From Phoronis ovalis (lineage: Eukaryota; Phoronida; Phoronidae): a stretch of DNA of 21,626 nucleotides. A model generated the notes under the pieces. The model was given only the letters and a program-made list of their open reading frames with translations. It did no database searches and was not told the origin of the DNA. A program made the translations under genes and the position numbers. Position 1 is the first letter of the stretch. The number at the start of each line of letters is the position of its first letter. The DNA lies in contig JAOXYB010098160.1 in NCBI GenBank assembly GCA_028565635.1, forward strand, positions 1 through 21,626, read 5' to 3'. Positions 9,501 to 17,800 of this stretch are shown here, piece after piece.

Positions 9501-10589
9501 AAAGGTAATTTTCAAAGGAGCACTCTTATCCAACTGCATCGTTTTTGTGGAGTAATTTCGAATACTTATTGTTGGCAACAGAGAATGATTTGTGAAATAA
9601 GAATTTTCCTAAAAAAACCCGGAACATTCAAAAGAAACGAAATTTAAAATCCTGTTAGGTATTATATGTTTATCACTCAAACTGATAAAAATTGTTTCTA
9701 CATTTTTTTTCCAGTAAAAGGTTAAAATAACATCGATTTTCAGGGTGACGGGAGAGTGGGATATACTTTGTATACGTATTTTCCTGTTCGAAAAATTACC
9801 AGGGTCAAGGTCTATATTTACATGTATAAGAAGTCGAAAAGCGACCCAATCAAAGCAACGTATTTTGGTTAACAGTGTATTTACAAATGCAATATGGTGT
9901 CTGCGCTGTTTAGGGACATTGATAATTTTTATGTGATAGAAAATATGATTGTTTTAGGAATAACTTTGCACAACTTAAAGTGTTCTATCAAGAACTCAAT
10001 TTTGAAAGGATTCGAGAAGTGGAAGAATATGGGGTAATTATGATCAAAACATTATATTGTCCCCTTGATAATTCTTTATAATTATCATCGCTCATTAAGC
10101 CATATTGTTAAAAGTTTATCTCTACAAAATCAGCACCTGTATACAAATCTAACCTCGGATTTTATCATGCATTTCATTTTTCTTTAATAGTTTATAGATT
10201 TACCAATTGCCACACAATTGCTCTTGTCACTAACTTTGTGATTTCTAACAAAATGTATTTTTTTCTATAAAATTTGTCTTATCGCTTGTACAAAATTATA
10301 CTTTTGACGCTTTTTGCGACTTTTCTATCTCGATGTAAATATACTTTCATATAAGTTTCTTAAAGTTTTCAAACTTCAAAATATGATATTTCAGTGGGCA
10401 AATCTGCTTGGTGACATTGGTGGACAACTTGGATTATGGATCGGATTCTCTATTATAACAGTAACAGAATTTTTGGAGCTCTTATACGATTTGACCATGA
10501 TTGCATTATACAAGCTTAGACATCCTAGAAAAGTTAGAAAAGTCAAAGAAGCTCCTCCAGAAAAAGCTATAAACTATGCGTTATCGTGA
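2854..10589 (+). CDS. DEG/ENaC-family sodium channel subunit, gene 1 (12 coding exons, 673 aa)
   Basis: Subunit of a trimeric, probably plasma-membrane, cation channel of the degenerin/epithelial Na+ channel/ASIC family (Pfam ASC type). Joined coding exons: 2854-3573, 3916-4086, 4510-4673, 4787-4893, 6176-6339, 6681-6770, 7065-7185, 7446-7518, 8187-8244, 8526-8608, 9958-10033 and 10395-10589. The sum is 2022 nt and the frame is open to TGA. Order: cytosolic N-terminus with HG (23-24), TM1 (about 39-62), FPSITICNQNP (81-91), stalk with basic cleavage motifs (264-267, 278-281), 14 extracellular cysteines (87, 342, 349, 365, 455, 474, 478, 487, 489, 504, 515, 530, 532, 536), TM2 (about 620-645) and a short basic tail. 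Fourteen is the number that forms seven disulfides in ASIC1. The start has a good context (G at -3, G at +4), and gene 2 starts at the matching codon. All introns are GT-AG. Ligand, selectivity and tissue cannot be read from the sequence; peptide-gated, acid-gated and constitutive forms all remain possible. Confidence 0.93.
3916..4086 (+). CDS. Gene 1 exon 2: stalk exon with two basic cleavage motifs
   Basis: Encodes residues 241-297 and is phase 0 at both ends (57 codons). It was placed by matching the gene 2 exon: acceptor ATATAAG|GTATCA, donor ACG|GTAGGC. It contains KRRKRD (RRKR at 264-267) and RHERR (RHER at 278-281). The first fits the furin consensus R-X-K/R-R and the second the minimal R-X-X-R. 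The region after them is acidic and aromatic (NYEYVYESDLD). The acceptor has a poor pyrimidine tract, so this exon may be weakly spliced. Confidence 0.85.
4256..4325. repeat. 13-bp perfect inverted repeat in gene 1 intron 2
   Basis: CCCCTATTGTAAT at 4256-4268 pairs perfectly with ATTACAATAGGGG at 4313-4325 across a 44-base loop. It lies in intron 2 (4087-4509) and has no match in gene 2 intron 2. It could be a tiny MITE remnant or an intronic hairpin. No clear target duplication was seen. Confidence 0.75.
4510..4673 (+). CDS. Gene 1 exon 3: finger domain start, first Cys pair
   Basis: Encodes residues 298-351 plus two bases of codon 352 (acceptor AATGTAG|TTA, donor AC|GTGAGT). It carries the family pattern FxxKCTFNGMxC (C342, C349) that opens the finger/beta-ball region, and a sequon at NYT. 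The match to gene 2 exon 3 is residue-for-residue in length. Confidence 0.92.
4787..4893 (+). CDS. Gene 1 exon 4: GNCYTFN segment
   Basis: Encodes the end of codon 352 through the first base of codon 388. It carries the hallmark DEG/ENaC motif GNCYTFN (C365), followed by a Gly-rich turn. Acceptor TTGTAG|G, donor ATG|GTAATA. The preceding intron is only 113 bases. Confidence 0.93.
4894..6175. other. Gene 1 intron 4, long, no features identified
   Basis: 1282 bases, against 348 in the matching gene 2 intron, so about 0.9 kb was gained here or lost there. It is AT-rich, with stops in every frame. I found no convincing terminal repeats or coding remnant. Confidence 0.75.
6176..6339 (+). CDS. Gene 1 exon 5: beta-ball/palm segment
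   Basis: Encodes residues 389-442. The pattern LSLDLNIEQYEY, then GVRVVIHSHDEKPYP, then SLAPGFSTRIGLKQ matches the conserved family block (GLxLxLN, VxIHxxxxxPxP, PGxxTxIxL). 49 of 54 residues are identical in gene 2. Donor CAG|GTATAA. Confidence 0.95.
6681..6770 (+). CDS. Gene 1 exon 6: thumb entry
   Basis: Encodes residues 443-472 (30 codons, phase 0/0). It contains the conserved PWGNC (C455) and sequons NCS and NYS. The acceptor follows TTTTAG and the donor is CAG|GTATTT. Skipping would keep the frame but would lose a conserved cysteine. Confidence 0.93.
7065..7185 (+). CDS. Gene 1 exon 7: cysteine-rich thumb
   Basis: Encodes residues 473-512 plus one base. It carries the DEG/ENaC signature CLNNCLQxxVVxxCGCRYL (C474, C478, C487, C489) and C504. 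Acceptor TTTTTTCAG|TCA, donor G|GTCAGT. This thumb segment packs against the pore in family structures. Confidence 0.95.
7446..7518 (+). CDS. Gene 1 exon 8: CNCPxxC segment
   Basis: Encodes residues 514-536 with split codons at both ends. C515 is followed by CNCPSKC (C530, C532, C536), the last conserved cysteine cluster of the family's thumb. Acceptor TTTTCAG|AG, donor GA|GTAAGA. Confidence 0.95.
7519..8186. other. Gene 1 intron 8, no features identified
   Basis: 668 bases, against 273 in gene 2. Very AT-rich, with short AT runs (for example ATATATATATTG near 7735-7746). No coding or repeat structure is supported. The other gene 1 introns over 300 bases (3574-3915, 4087-4509, 6340-6680, 10034-10394) are also plain, apart from the hairpin at 4256-4325. 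Confidence 0.75.
8187..8244 (+). CDS. Gene 1 exon 9: SxAxWPS segment
   Basis: Encodes the end of codon 537 and residues 538-556. The string LSFSQAKWPSLNEQ matches the family's conserved S-x-A-x-W-P-S. Only 58 nt; found by matching gene 2 exon 9. Acceptor GTTTCAG|T, donor CAG|GTACAT. Confidence 0.93.
8526..8608 (+). CDS. Gene 1 exon 10: lower thumb/knuckle helix
   Basis: Encodes residues 557-583 plus two bases. A charged helix (FERELARKNERLKFLM) is followed by SGSNFAKAE. Gene 2 has the same 83 nt. Donor GA|GTGAGT. The next intron carries the transposon-like insertion. Confidence 0.92.
8769..9769. mobile_element. Non-autonomous transposon-like element with long inverted arms and tandem-repeat core
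   Basis: The left arm (about 8769-8898) is the imperfect reverse complement of the right arm (about 9639-9769). The outer ends share TATATCCCACTC and GTCACCCTGAAAAT. Inward, shared blocks such as GTTATTT, TGGAAAAA and ATTTTAAATTTC continue the pairing, so each arm is about 130 bases. The core holds five tandem units (8993-9425). There is no transposase reading frame. Intron 10 is 1349 bases; removing this element leaves about 348, close to the 337 bases of gene 2 intron 10, which lacks it. Family assignment is uncertain (MITE or foldback type). Exact ends and target duplication are unclear. Confidence 0.75.
8993..9425. repeat. Five tandem units of 86-93 bp
   Basis: Units start near 8993, 9083, 9169, 9262 and 9348. 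Each runs through AGCTTTACCTAGCC, a CCAGTGTAC(T/C)ATTGCGTCAC block, TTGATGTGTGCGAGTTTCC and ACTTCGAT(A/G)TT. Unit lengths vary through small insertions: an extra ATGC near 9047 in unit 1 and a TATTTGA-type insertion near 9220 in unit 3. The ACACAATTGATGTGTG part is nearly palindromic. The array forms the core of the surrounding mobile element. Confidence 0.93.
9958..10033 (+). CDS. Gene 1 exon 11: pre-TM2 palm strand
   Basis: Encodes the end of codon 584 and residues 585-609 (NNFAQLKVFYQELNFERI and following), the strand leading into TM2. 21 of 25 residues are identical in gene 2. The donor GGG|GTAATT is weak but is fixed by the length match to gene 2. Confidence 0.92.
10395..10589 (+). CDS. 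Gene 1 exon 12: TM2, pore and C-terminal tail
   Basis: Encodes residues 610-673 and the TGA stop. It begins right before the TM2 block NLLGDIGGQLGLWIGFS, with the Gly-Phe-Ser filter triplet at 626-628. TM2 ends near LYDLTMIALY and is followed by a basic tail (KVRKVKEAPPEK). There is no PPxY motif of the Nedd4-binding ENaC type. Acceptor ATTTCAG|TGG. Confidence 0.97.
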   Translation, partial: WANLLGDIGGQLGLWIGFSIITVTEFLELLYDLTMIALYKLRHPRKVRKVKEAPPEKAINYALS

Positions 10590-13500
10590 AGGAATTTATT
10601 GAGCTTAGAGCAGGAAAGTTTCAAACTGCTCGATGTACAGTTCTTATGTACATTTCTTATTTAGCAATAACACGGAATTTCTGCCAGAGTGTTGCTCCTG
10701 TTAAAATTTGAAAGAGACAAAGAGTAGATAAATTAGAATGACATATTAGCGTTATATAGCTTTACTGGGTGACATATATTGCTTGAATGTTTTTGTGTTT
10801 TATGTCATTATAACCGCATTTATACAGGAAACGTACCATACTCACTGCGCATGTGCCACGTACATTGTGAAGTTTATTGTTTATTGCGAATATAAAATGT
10901 GTTGCTAGGTTTATGTGAATATAAGCAAATTTATGCAAAGTTAGACATAATTTCCTTCCAACCTATTAGAAGGAAAAATCACACGGTACCTACCTTGTAA
11001 TGTAGAAGGGTATATTTTCTATGGTCAGATTTAGTCTGGAATATTTTTAAAACTTGGATTATTGTTTAATAGACAAACAGTTATCAGCATGCTATTATGT
11101 AGCTATTCAGCGCTAGCTGAAAGAGCGGAGGTGCATCGGACGATGTCAAAACATACCAACTGTACGAGTTATCTATATTATGGTGGATATGGATATAACA
11201 GAGCTTAAAATATGACATGTTGGGCAGTTTTGTGAGGACAGTTTTATTTTTTCCTAAAATATATATTTCATACTTGTTTAAATACTGTGATGTTTTTTTC
11301 TAAAATGACTATTTCAATCAAAGCAATTGAGAAATCAAACTTGCGCGTTAGCTTAAAATTATTAAAAGATAGAGCTAATAAGTACTGCAAAATGAATATT
11401 TAACACCTGAACATTTAATAAATCATTTAGCTCTAATTACTTAACACTTAACATCATACTTTGAAATTCATGCAAGTATAACTAGGATTTTTGAAGAAAT
11501 TAATCTCAGATATTAAATTAAAAATAAAAGGTGTAGTCTAATATTTGAGAAGGATAAATGATTAATTCGTAGTTTAATGTTCATTTACCGCGAGTCTGCT
11601 TGTGATAGCTGAAGTTACCTCGGCGAAATCTCAATGCTTAATTATTCACTGCTTCCCTCTGTATAATAACATAATTATTTTTTTTTTCCAGTTCATTAGT
11701 AACAATGTTTAATATATTAATTACCCTGGTCTTGCCAACTTACGAATCAAGATGAATATGATTAGTGACACAGCATTTTTCGTCCATCAAATTATTTCCC
11801 GACAGTGGGTGTCTTGGAAAGCACAGTTTTTATATTCAATATTCGACAAAAAATGGCATTCAGAGATTATGATTCTATTATTAATTGCTAAATTACGCAC
11901 ACTTTAAATAACCAACATTAAAGTAACTACTATACTCACAAGGAAAGGATACAGAATAAATTTAATTAAATAAATTTAGTATATTTAACTCAAGCCAGTC
12001 TAAACTAGGTCTAGGTATCTTGTTGTTTACCTTACGTTTAGTTAAATTTCAGGTAAAAAGTGTGTTGTTTTACTGACATGGTTAAAATTAAAGATACCTA
12101 AAGTTAATGTTTACTAACTAGATAGTTAATATTTTCATCGCTAGGAGGATTCAAGTCGTTCTAACTCGGTGCACATATACAACCTAATTAAACATTGGAA
12201 ATCTGCAAAAGAATACATGTAGCTTAAAGGTTACCTGTACGCCTGCCAATTGTTACAGTAATGTAATTCTAAGGATTTCATGGTAAACTAATATAAATTA
12301 AATAAGTCCCGACTTCTTCAATGACCTCTATTGGAGAGCTGCAATAACTAGCTTCTATCAGAGTAACCCCGAATAGCAAATTTACAATTTACTAAACTTA
12401 ACAAAAACATCTGAAAAATAAATACAGTATAGCCGTACGCACTCTGACATTCTCGATCCTACAGAAAAGTAATACAAAAGGCAATGACATTCTGATAAAT
12501 CCGCAACAGCCATTAAAGTATTTAGTGAATCTCAAGAGAAATTGATGTAGGCAAAAATGCTTCATAGTAAACATCATATTGATTAGTCTATTGCGTATAG
12601 ATATAATAGATTTAATGTTAAACAAATCGAATTTTAGTACGACGGATGAAATGGTTTACACGGTAAATCAATGTGAGAATAAAATTTAATTCCTATTTTC
12701 TATGGCATTAATATTTTGAGGAAACTTAATAAGAATTAACTTGTATTTCATTCCTTAATTGTACTCTTGTACTATATGAAAAGGTACTTGCGCAAATATC
12801 GAGTATGCTTCATGCTACTTCATCATCAATCATGTACTTTCATTTTCGAAAAAATACATAATTTCAAACTTGGTCTTTTTTAATAGCTTACAATTATGTC
12901 ACAGCTTTGATAACATCCGGGTAGCTCAGGTTCCAGCAGAATGAACCACAGTATTTATTGGAGTAATGAATTTTTTGAATTATTGTTATCATTATTTTAA
13001 AGCTAATACATACTGATATTGCTAATCCAAAAAATGAATAGATCTAGAGCATGTTTTTTTGATGTGTTGTGTGCTTTTTTGGCTGTTTTGGGGCGAATAA
13101 AGTGCAATATGGTAATAGTGTGAAATAAATGATATTTGAATAGAGCACATGCTAATATGAATGTATAGCATCATTAGCGAGGTATAAATCCTGCCTAAGT
13201 TTCAATAATTTCCTTTTTTTTAATTATTTGTTAGAAACATAACCTCAAGTCCATTGTTTGCGTGGATGAAGACCCATTACAATTCTATTTGCTGAAACTT
13301 GAGATGTTTGATTCTAAGAAATAGAAGGTGTATAACTTATTAAAAAATAGTACTTTTTTTGAAAAAATAAGTGTGCCGCACCATGTACAAATATTATGTA
13401 TTTACTCATTGATTTAAACGTTGTCTAATCTATGCAAAATTTGAAGAACCTATAAAAATATATAGTAGTTCGTTTAATTTCGACACATTTTGAAATTATG

Positions 13501-14190
13501 CAAAATTCTAGAAAAGTATATTATTGAAAATTAATTTTTAATCCGTCCCAATGTTTACTATCGCTTGCTAATTAAAAACACATATTTAGAGATATGTCAC
13601 TTTATATTTTTGAATTTATGTTTATGAAAATGTGTTTGACCTTAGTAATTTAACGAGCTTATTACACGATAACAAGTTTTGAATGTTGCTAAGTTGATTT
13701 TCGATTGCACTGTCGGGGGGTTATTTTACGCGTGATATATTTGAGCACAACGTCACTGATTGTAAAATATAAATTAAAATCCGATATAACAGTTTGCAGT
13801 TTACTCAGTATACATTCGAAATCCTTCCGGATGTTGAGCGGATGTTAAGTATGCATAATAATTGCAGCGGATTTTCTAAAATAAAAGTGCAAATCGTGAT
13901 TCATCTCTTTAAAGTTTATACTAGTAAAAAGTAGAAGATAAATTAAAGTTTACGACTAAGGATAAAAAGGTTAAAAAAGTTTCTTCTTTTTGAACTACGA
14001 GTTTTTTTTACGGCTGAGTGCATTTAAAAAGTATATTATCGAATGCAAAAATAGACCGATCTGAAAGTTCCGAGGAATTAAAATCAAATATAAAGATATC
14101 ATTTGTTGACTTATAATCGAGTTGGAGAGGTGTTACAAGGATTAATTATAAACAAGAGGGTAATTATATTTCATCCCCTCGACAGACACT
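10590..14190. other. Intergenic spacer between the two channel genes
   Basis: 3.6 kb with no supported gene. Frames are short and read as low-complexity AT sequence. The gene 1 3' UTR must end here. AATAAA occurs at 11417-11422 and again near 11522; a variant AATATAAA lies nearer, around 10890, and none can be chosen with confidence. The last few hundred bases should hold the gene 2 promoter. A G7 run near 13714 and scattered short repeats are unremarkable. Confidence 0.7.
14088..14095 (+). promoter_or_regulatory. Weak TATA-like element upstream of gene 2
   Basis: ATATAAAG lies about 100 bases before the gene 2 ATG, a spacing like that of the TATA-like site in gene 1. The surrounding upstream sequences of the two genes do not otherwise align. 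Composition makes chance occurrence likely. Confidence 0.2.
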
Positions 14191-14817
14191 ATGGGGTTCC
14201 ATGAAAAAGTTTCTGCTCGGGATGTTGCCGGTGATTACCTTTCATCGACAAGTGCACACGGAGTACCACGGATCCATTCTTCAAAATCGTTGATAAGAAA
14301 ATTTCTCTGGTCTGTAATATTTGTCGCAAGTTTTACAGCATTTACAATTAATGGCTCCACATTAATTGCAAACTACTTCAAATATCCGTTTGTCACTGAA
14401 ATGTCAATCACATTTAATAAAACGACCAGCTTCCCAAGCATAACTATTTGTAACCAGAATCCAATAAGGATGTCAAAAATTAAGCAGAGTAAATATCTAA
14501 ATGATATGTTGACTTCGCAAATGCCTGATATGATGGCGGCATTCGATGAACAGATGACCAGTTTGTCTTCAGCGCTCGGTTCTTCGTTTTTCCCTGACAT
14601 GAGAGATTGGATGGAGGATTATACATATTATTCAGATTATTCAGATTATACTGGTATGTATGCAGGAGGAGAGATGAACCTAGAGGCAGGTGGGCAAGCA
14701 GCGAATAATGATGCTAATGATAGCAATACTACTCAGAACACAACTGAAACTAGTACAACTCAGAACACAACTGAAACTTATACTGTGGAAGACGCAACTG
14801 AATCGAATACAACTGAG
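14191..14817 (+). CDS. Gene 2 exon 1: N-terminus, TM1, variable sequon-rich stalk
   Basis: Encodes residues 1-209, phase 0, donor GAG|GTAACA. Residues 1-140 align with gene 1 without gaps. From 141 the sequence diverges: a tyrosine/aspartate patch (YYSDYSDY), a Gly/Ala stretch, then an Asn-Thr-rich tail with five sequons (NDS and four NTT). A 27-nt unit repeats at 14728-14754 and 14755-14781. Unspliced, the frame continues 19 codons and stops at 14874. Confidence 0.93.
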
Positions 14818-17800
14818 GTAACAGAAAGCAATAAAAACTGTTTTAAAAACCATGTAGTAATAAACAAAGGCTAATATTATATTCCATATATCAACATATT
14901 GAACTATGAAGGAAAATGTATAGAAAATAGATAAAAAGTGTAAATAAAGAGGTAAATAATAAACAATTACTAGGATTGCATTCAAATTATTCAATTTGTG
15001 ATATAACGGCATCAACAGAATAATTCATAGGAAGAGTAAAAATAACAAAGAAATAAATTATAAATAACGTAAAGGTTTATTCTCAATGAATGATGTTGAA
15101 AAGGGATTGGATTATATAGATGAATCGGAGGCTTCTTTTGGTCATCTAGTGGTTTTAGCATTTTACAGTGTTTTAAAATCTCCATTTCTCTTATAACAGG
15201 TGCCAGCAACGACTGAGAATAATGGGGGCTATGCGTTGCCAGATTACTTCGGCCAGAGACGAAAGAGGGATACCAAGAGAGATGATGAATCGTTAAAACG
15301 TAACAAACGTGGCGATTATTATTATTATTATTATTATGACAGAGATTACGCATTAGAATTGGAAGACATGGTAGGTTTTCATTGACAGATCATTTAAAAA
15401 ATCTATCAAAAACCTAGTAAATACTGCATTTCAGATATTTGAAACACTTAGTTTAATTGCATCTTCGTTTTTAGGGTAGCTGCTGTACGTTTGTGCGTTT
15501 TCTTTTTGTTTGTTTCTTTTTTTCTTCCTTCCCAATTTTGAGCAAGCTGTATCTCGAAGGCGATCTGAGGTACAGTGTGGTACTTGAGGTGTGACATCCT
15601 TGAAAAGGCCATTGTAGACCTTTGAGGTCAAAAGGCATTTTAGAGGTTAAAGGTAAAACATTGCTCAAAATGTTCCAAAATGTTGATATCGGATTAGGAA
15701 CAGGTCATTTAGGTGACCTTTAAGATTATTTATTTTTACTTTTTTGCATCTTTTCAATTAATTTATGCTATACCTCGAGAATAGTTGATCCTGCAGTCTT
15801 GTATGTTTGACTATTGACATCCCAGGGATTAAAAATTAGGTTCTTGTGTCATTTATAGATCACCCAGAGGGTGTGAGATTATTTTGAGGTCCATAGGCCC
15901 AAAAATGAATTCATTTTGTTAAGTTCCTGTTGTGATTTCTTTTGTTGTTCACTCAGTTGCTTATTAGTCTTATCATGATGATTATAATGATTTTTCTTAT
16001 AAGCAACAAACCTTATGATTTTGTTTCTTTTGCCATCCTTGTTCCTCTTTTCAATTTTCAATATAGAACGATCGATGTTGCATATCTTGGATGGGCTATT
16101 AGAGGTCATAATGGTCAAAGCAGTTATACCCTTACCCTTGCTAAAGACTATCTAGTTTAATTTTATTTTTCTTTAAAAAAATGTCTCAGTGATGAATTTA
16201 AAAAATGTAATAACTCCAGTTTTTACATATAATCACACTATTTTCTCATAATAAATCGAAATACATCTTTCTTACTAGTTTATAAACTAGTGGGGAAAAT
16301 TGTTTTACTTCAACAACAACGAAAAAGCTCTGTTTTCTTTTAAATTAAGACATCAGAAGAAAAACGGTGGGAAGAAGATGCCACAGAAAAAATGAAGAAA
16401 ACTTATTTCCAGTATTTGGCCCAAGTAAATGTTACTGATCGTGTTGTGATGGGTCATCAAAAGGAGGATTTTATTATAAAATGTACTTTCAACGGAATGA
16501 AATGTTCGAATTCGTAAGTAAACTTGGGGGAGGGTGATTTTTGGACTACATCACCATCCATACAATGCAAAACAGTTATTTTACGCATAAAATTATATTG
16601 ATTCTGTTGCGAATATTTCTTCCGAAAAATCTCTTTGCATATGGAAAATGAATGTTACATGTTATTAGTAAATAAGAAAAATGATTATAAAAAAAATTTG
16701 CAGTGCAATAACTGCTAGGCTGATCTCTTATTTTCTCAGAATGTTACGAACAACATTTGAACTCTGACTAGAAAAAGGTCCTCTTGTGGATGACATGTAA
16801 AAGTTGGAACATGCGCCTTTGTGTCATGAGCTTGATTTATAAAAGTGTGTGGAAACTAAAAAAAACGCGTTTATTAACACAGCTTATGGACTAAAAAAAT
16901 ATGGGATACAGTTTCGTAGCGTTTTCAAATATGAATCCACTCTCTTTTCCACTTTTCTTTTAATTTATGCAGTAACTAAGCAAGAAAATTGGTTACAGTT
17001 AGTCTATGGCAGTTGCGTATTGAACAAAATCTTATGAGAAAAAAACAAGTGCTATTTACTTAGGATTAAAAGTGAAATTTTAGTGGAACTTCCAAATTAG
17101 CGTTTGGTAAATTCAATCGATTCCATTGTAAATATTTAAGATTGATTTAAGACATCTTAATAATTATAAGAACACTTTAACTACAATAATCAAAGCCTAA
17201 AATTAACTTAAACAAAAAAAATGTGTTAACGTTATATACTAATATTTATTATTTATTTATTACTTTCGCGTCGTGAGTTACGGTTCCCATGACCTCGTTG
17301 TGATAGTCCTAGCTAGTCTTCAAAAAATGGTTGCAGGAAAAGTTAAATTAAACAGAATTTAACCCACACGGATAATGTTGTTTGAAACGTAAAAATGCGA
17401 ACCTGACTTGATAATTAGCGTTAAAAACAATCTTTTCTGTTGCCTTTACAAACACTCTGATTGACATTTATCGTGCCTTTTATGCATATTGATTTTGTAG
17501 GAGTTTTGTGCAGTTTATTACGTACAACCATGGGAACTGTTACACCTTTAACCACAGAAAAAATGGTGAACAAGGTTTGGTGGTTACCAAAGCGGGCAGC
17601 GAATATGGTACAGATGTAAAAGTATTATTTGTACATAGCAACGACTTGCTGACTCAATATCGATCCGCAAACTAATCAGATAAAATCATAAAAAATAAGT
17701 TTTACATTGTTGATATTTCTGTGAAGTGCTTAAAATAATGGGTATAGCGTGCTTAAATATGTCGATACTCTTGTCTTCTTATGAATAATTCATATAATAG

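Noticed and set aside
9745-9936. 63-codon plus-strand frame at the edge of the intron 10 element
   Set aside because: It straddles the inverted arm and the intron and shows no protein motif; it is not an exon, because exons 10 and 11 join in frame without it.
11955-12105. AT-rich palindromes and a short AGGTATCT/AGATACCT inverted repeat in the spacer
   Set aside because: The arms are only about 8 bases in very AT-rich sequence, with no flanking duplication; not above chance.
12398-12625. 75-codon minus-strand open frame in the intergenic spacer
   Set aside because: Low-complexity, Phe/Ile/Leu-rich translation typical of AT-rich noncoding DNA, with no recognisable domain and no neighbouring exon pattern.
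14191-14210. N-myristoylation signal at the gene 2 Met-Gly start
   Set aside because: Phe at position 3 and Lys at position 6 do not fit the usual consensus, and family N-termini are not known for this.
15012-15353. 113-codon minus-strand open frame overlapping gene 2 exon 2
   Set aside because: Antisense shadow of exon 2; its Asn run is the reverse of the TAT repeat.
15879-16160. Overlapping open frames on both strands in gene 2 intron 2
   Set aside because: No ATG-to-motif logic, no family resemblance, and they lie between two well-defined exons.
16849-17037. 62-codon plus-strand open frame in gene 2 intron 3
   Set aside because: It begins at GTG, has no splice-site fit to the gene and has no homologous position in gene 1.
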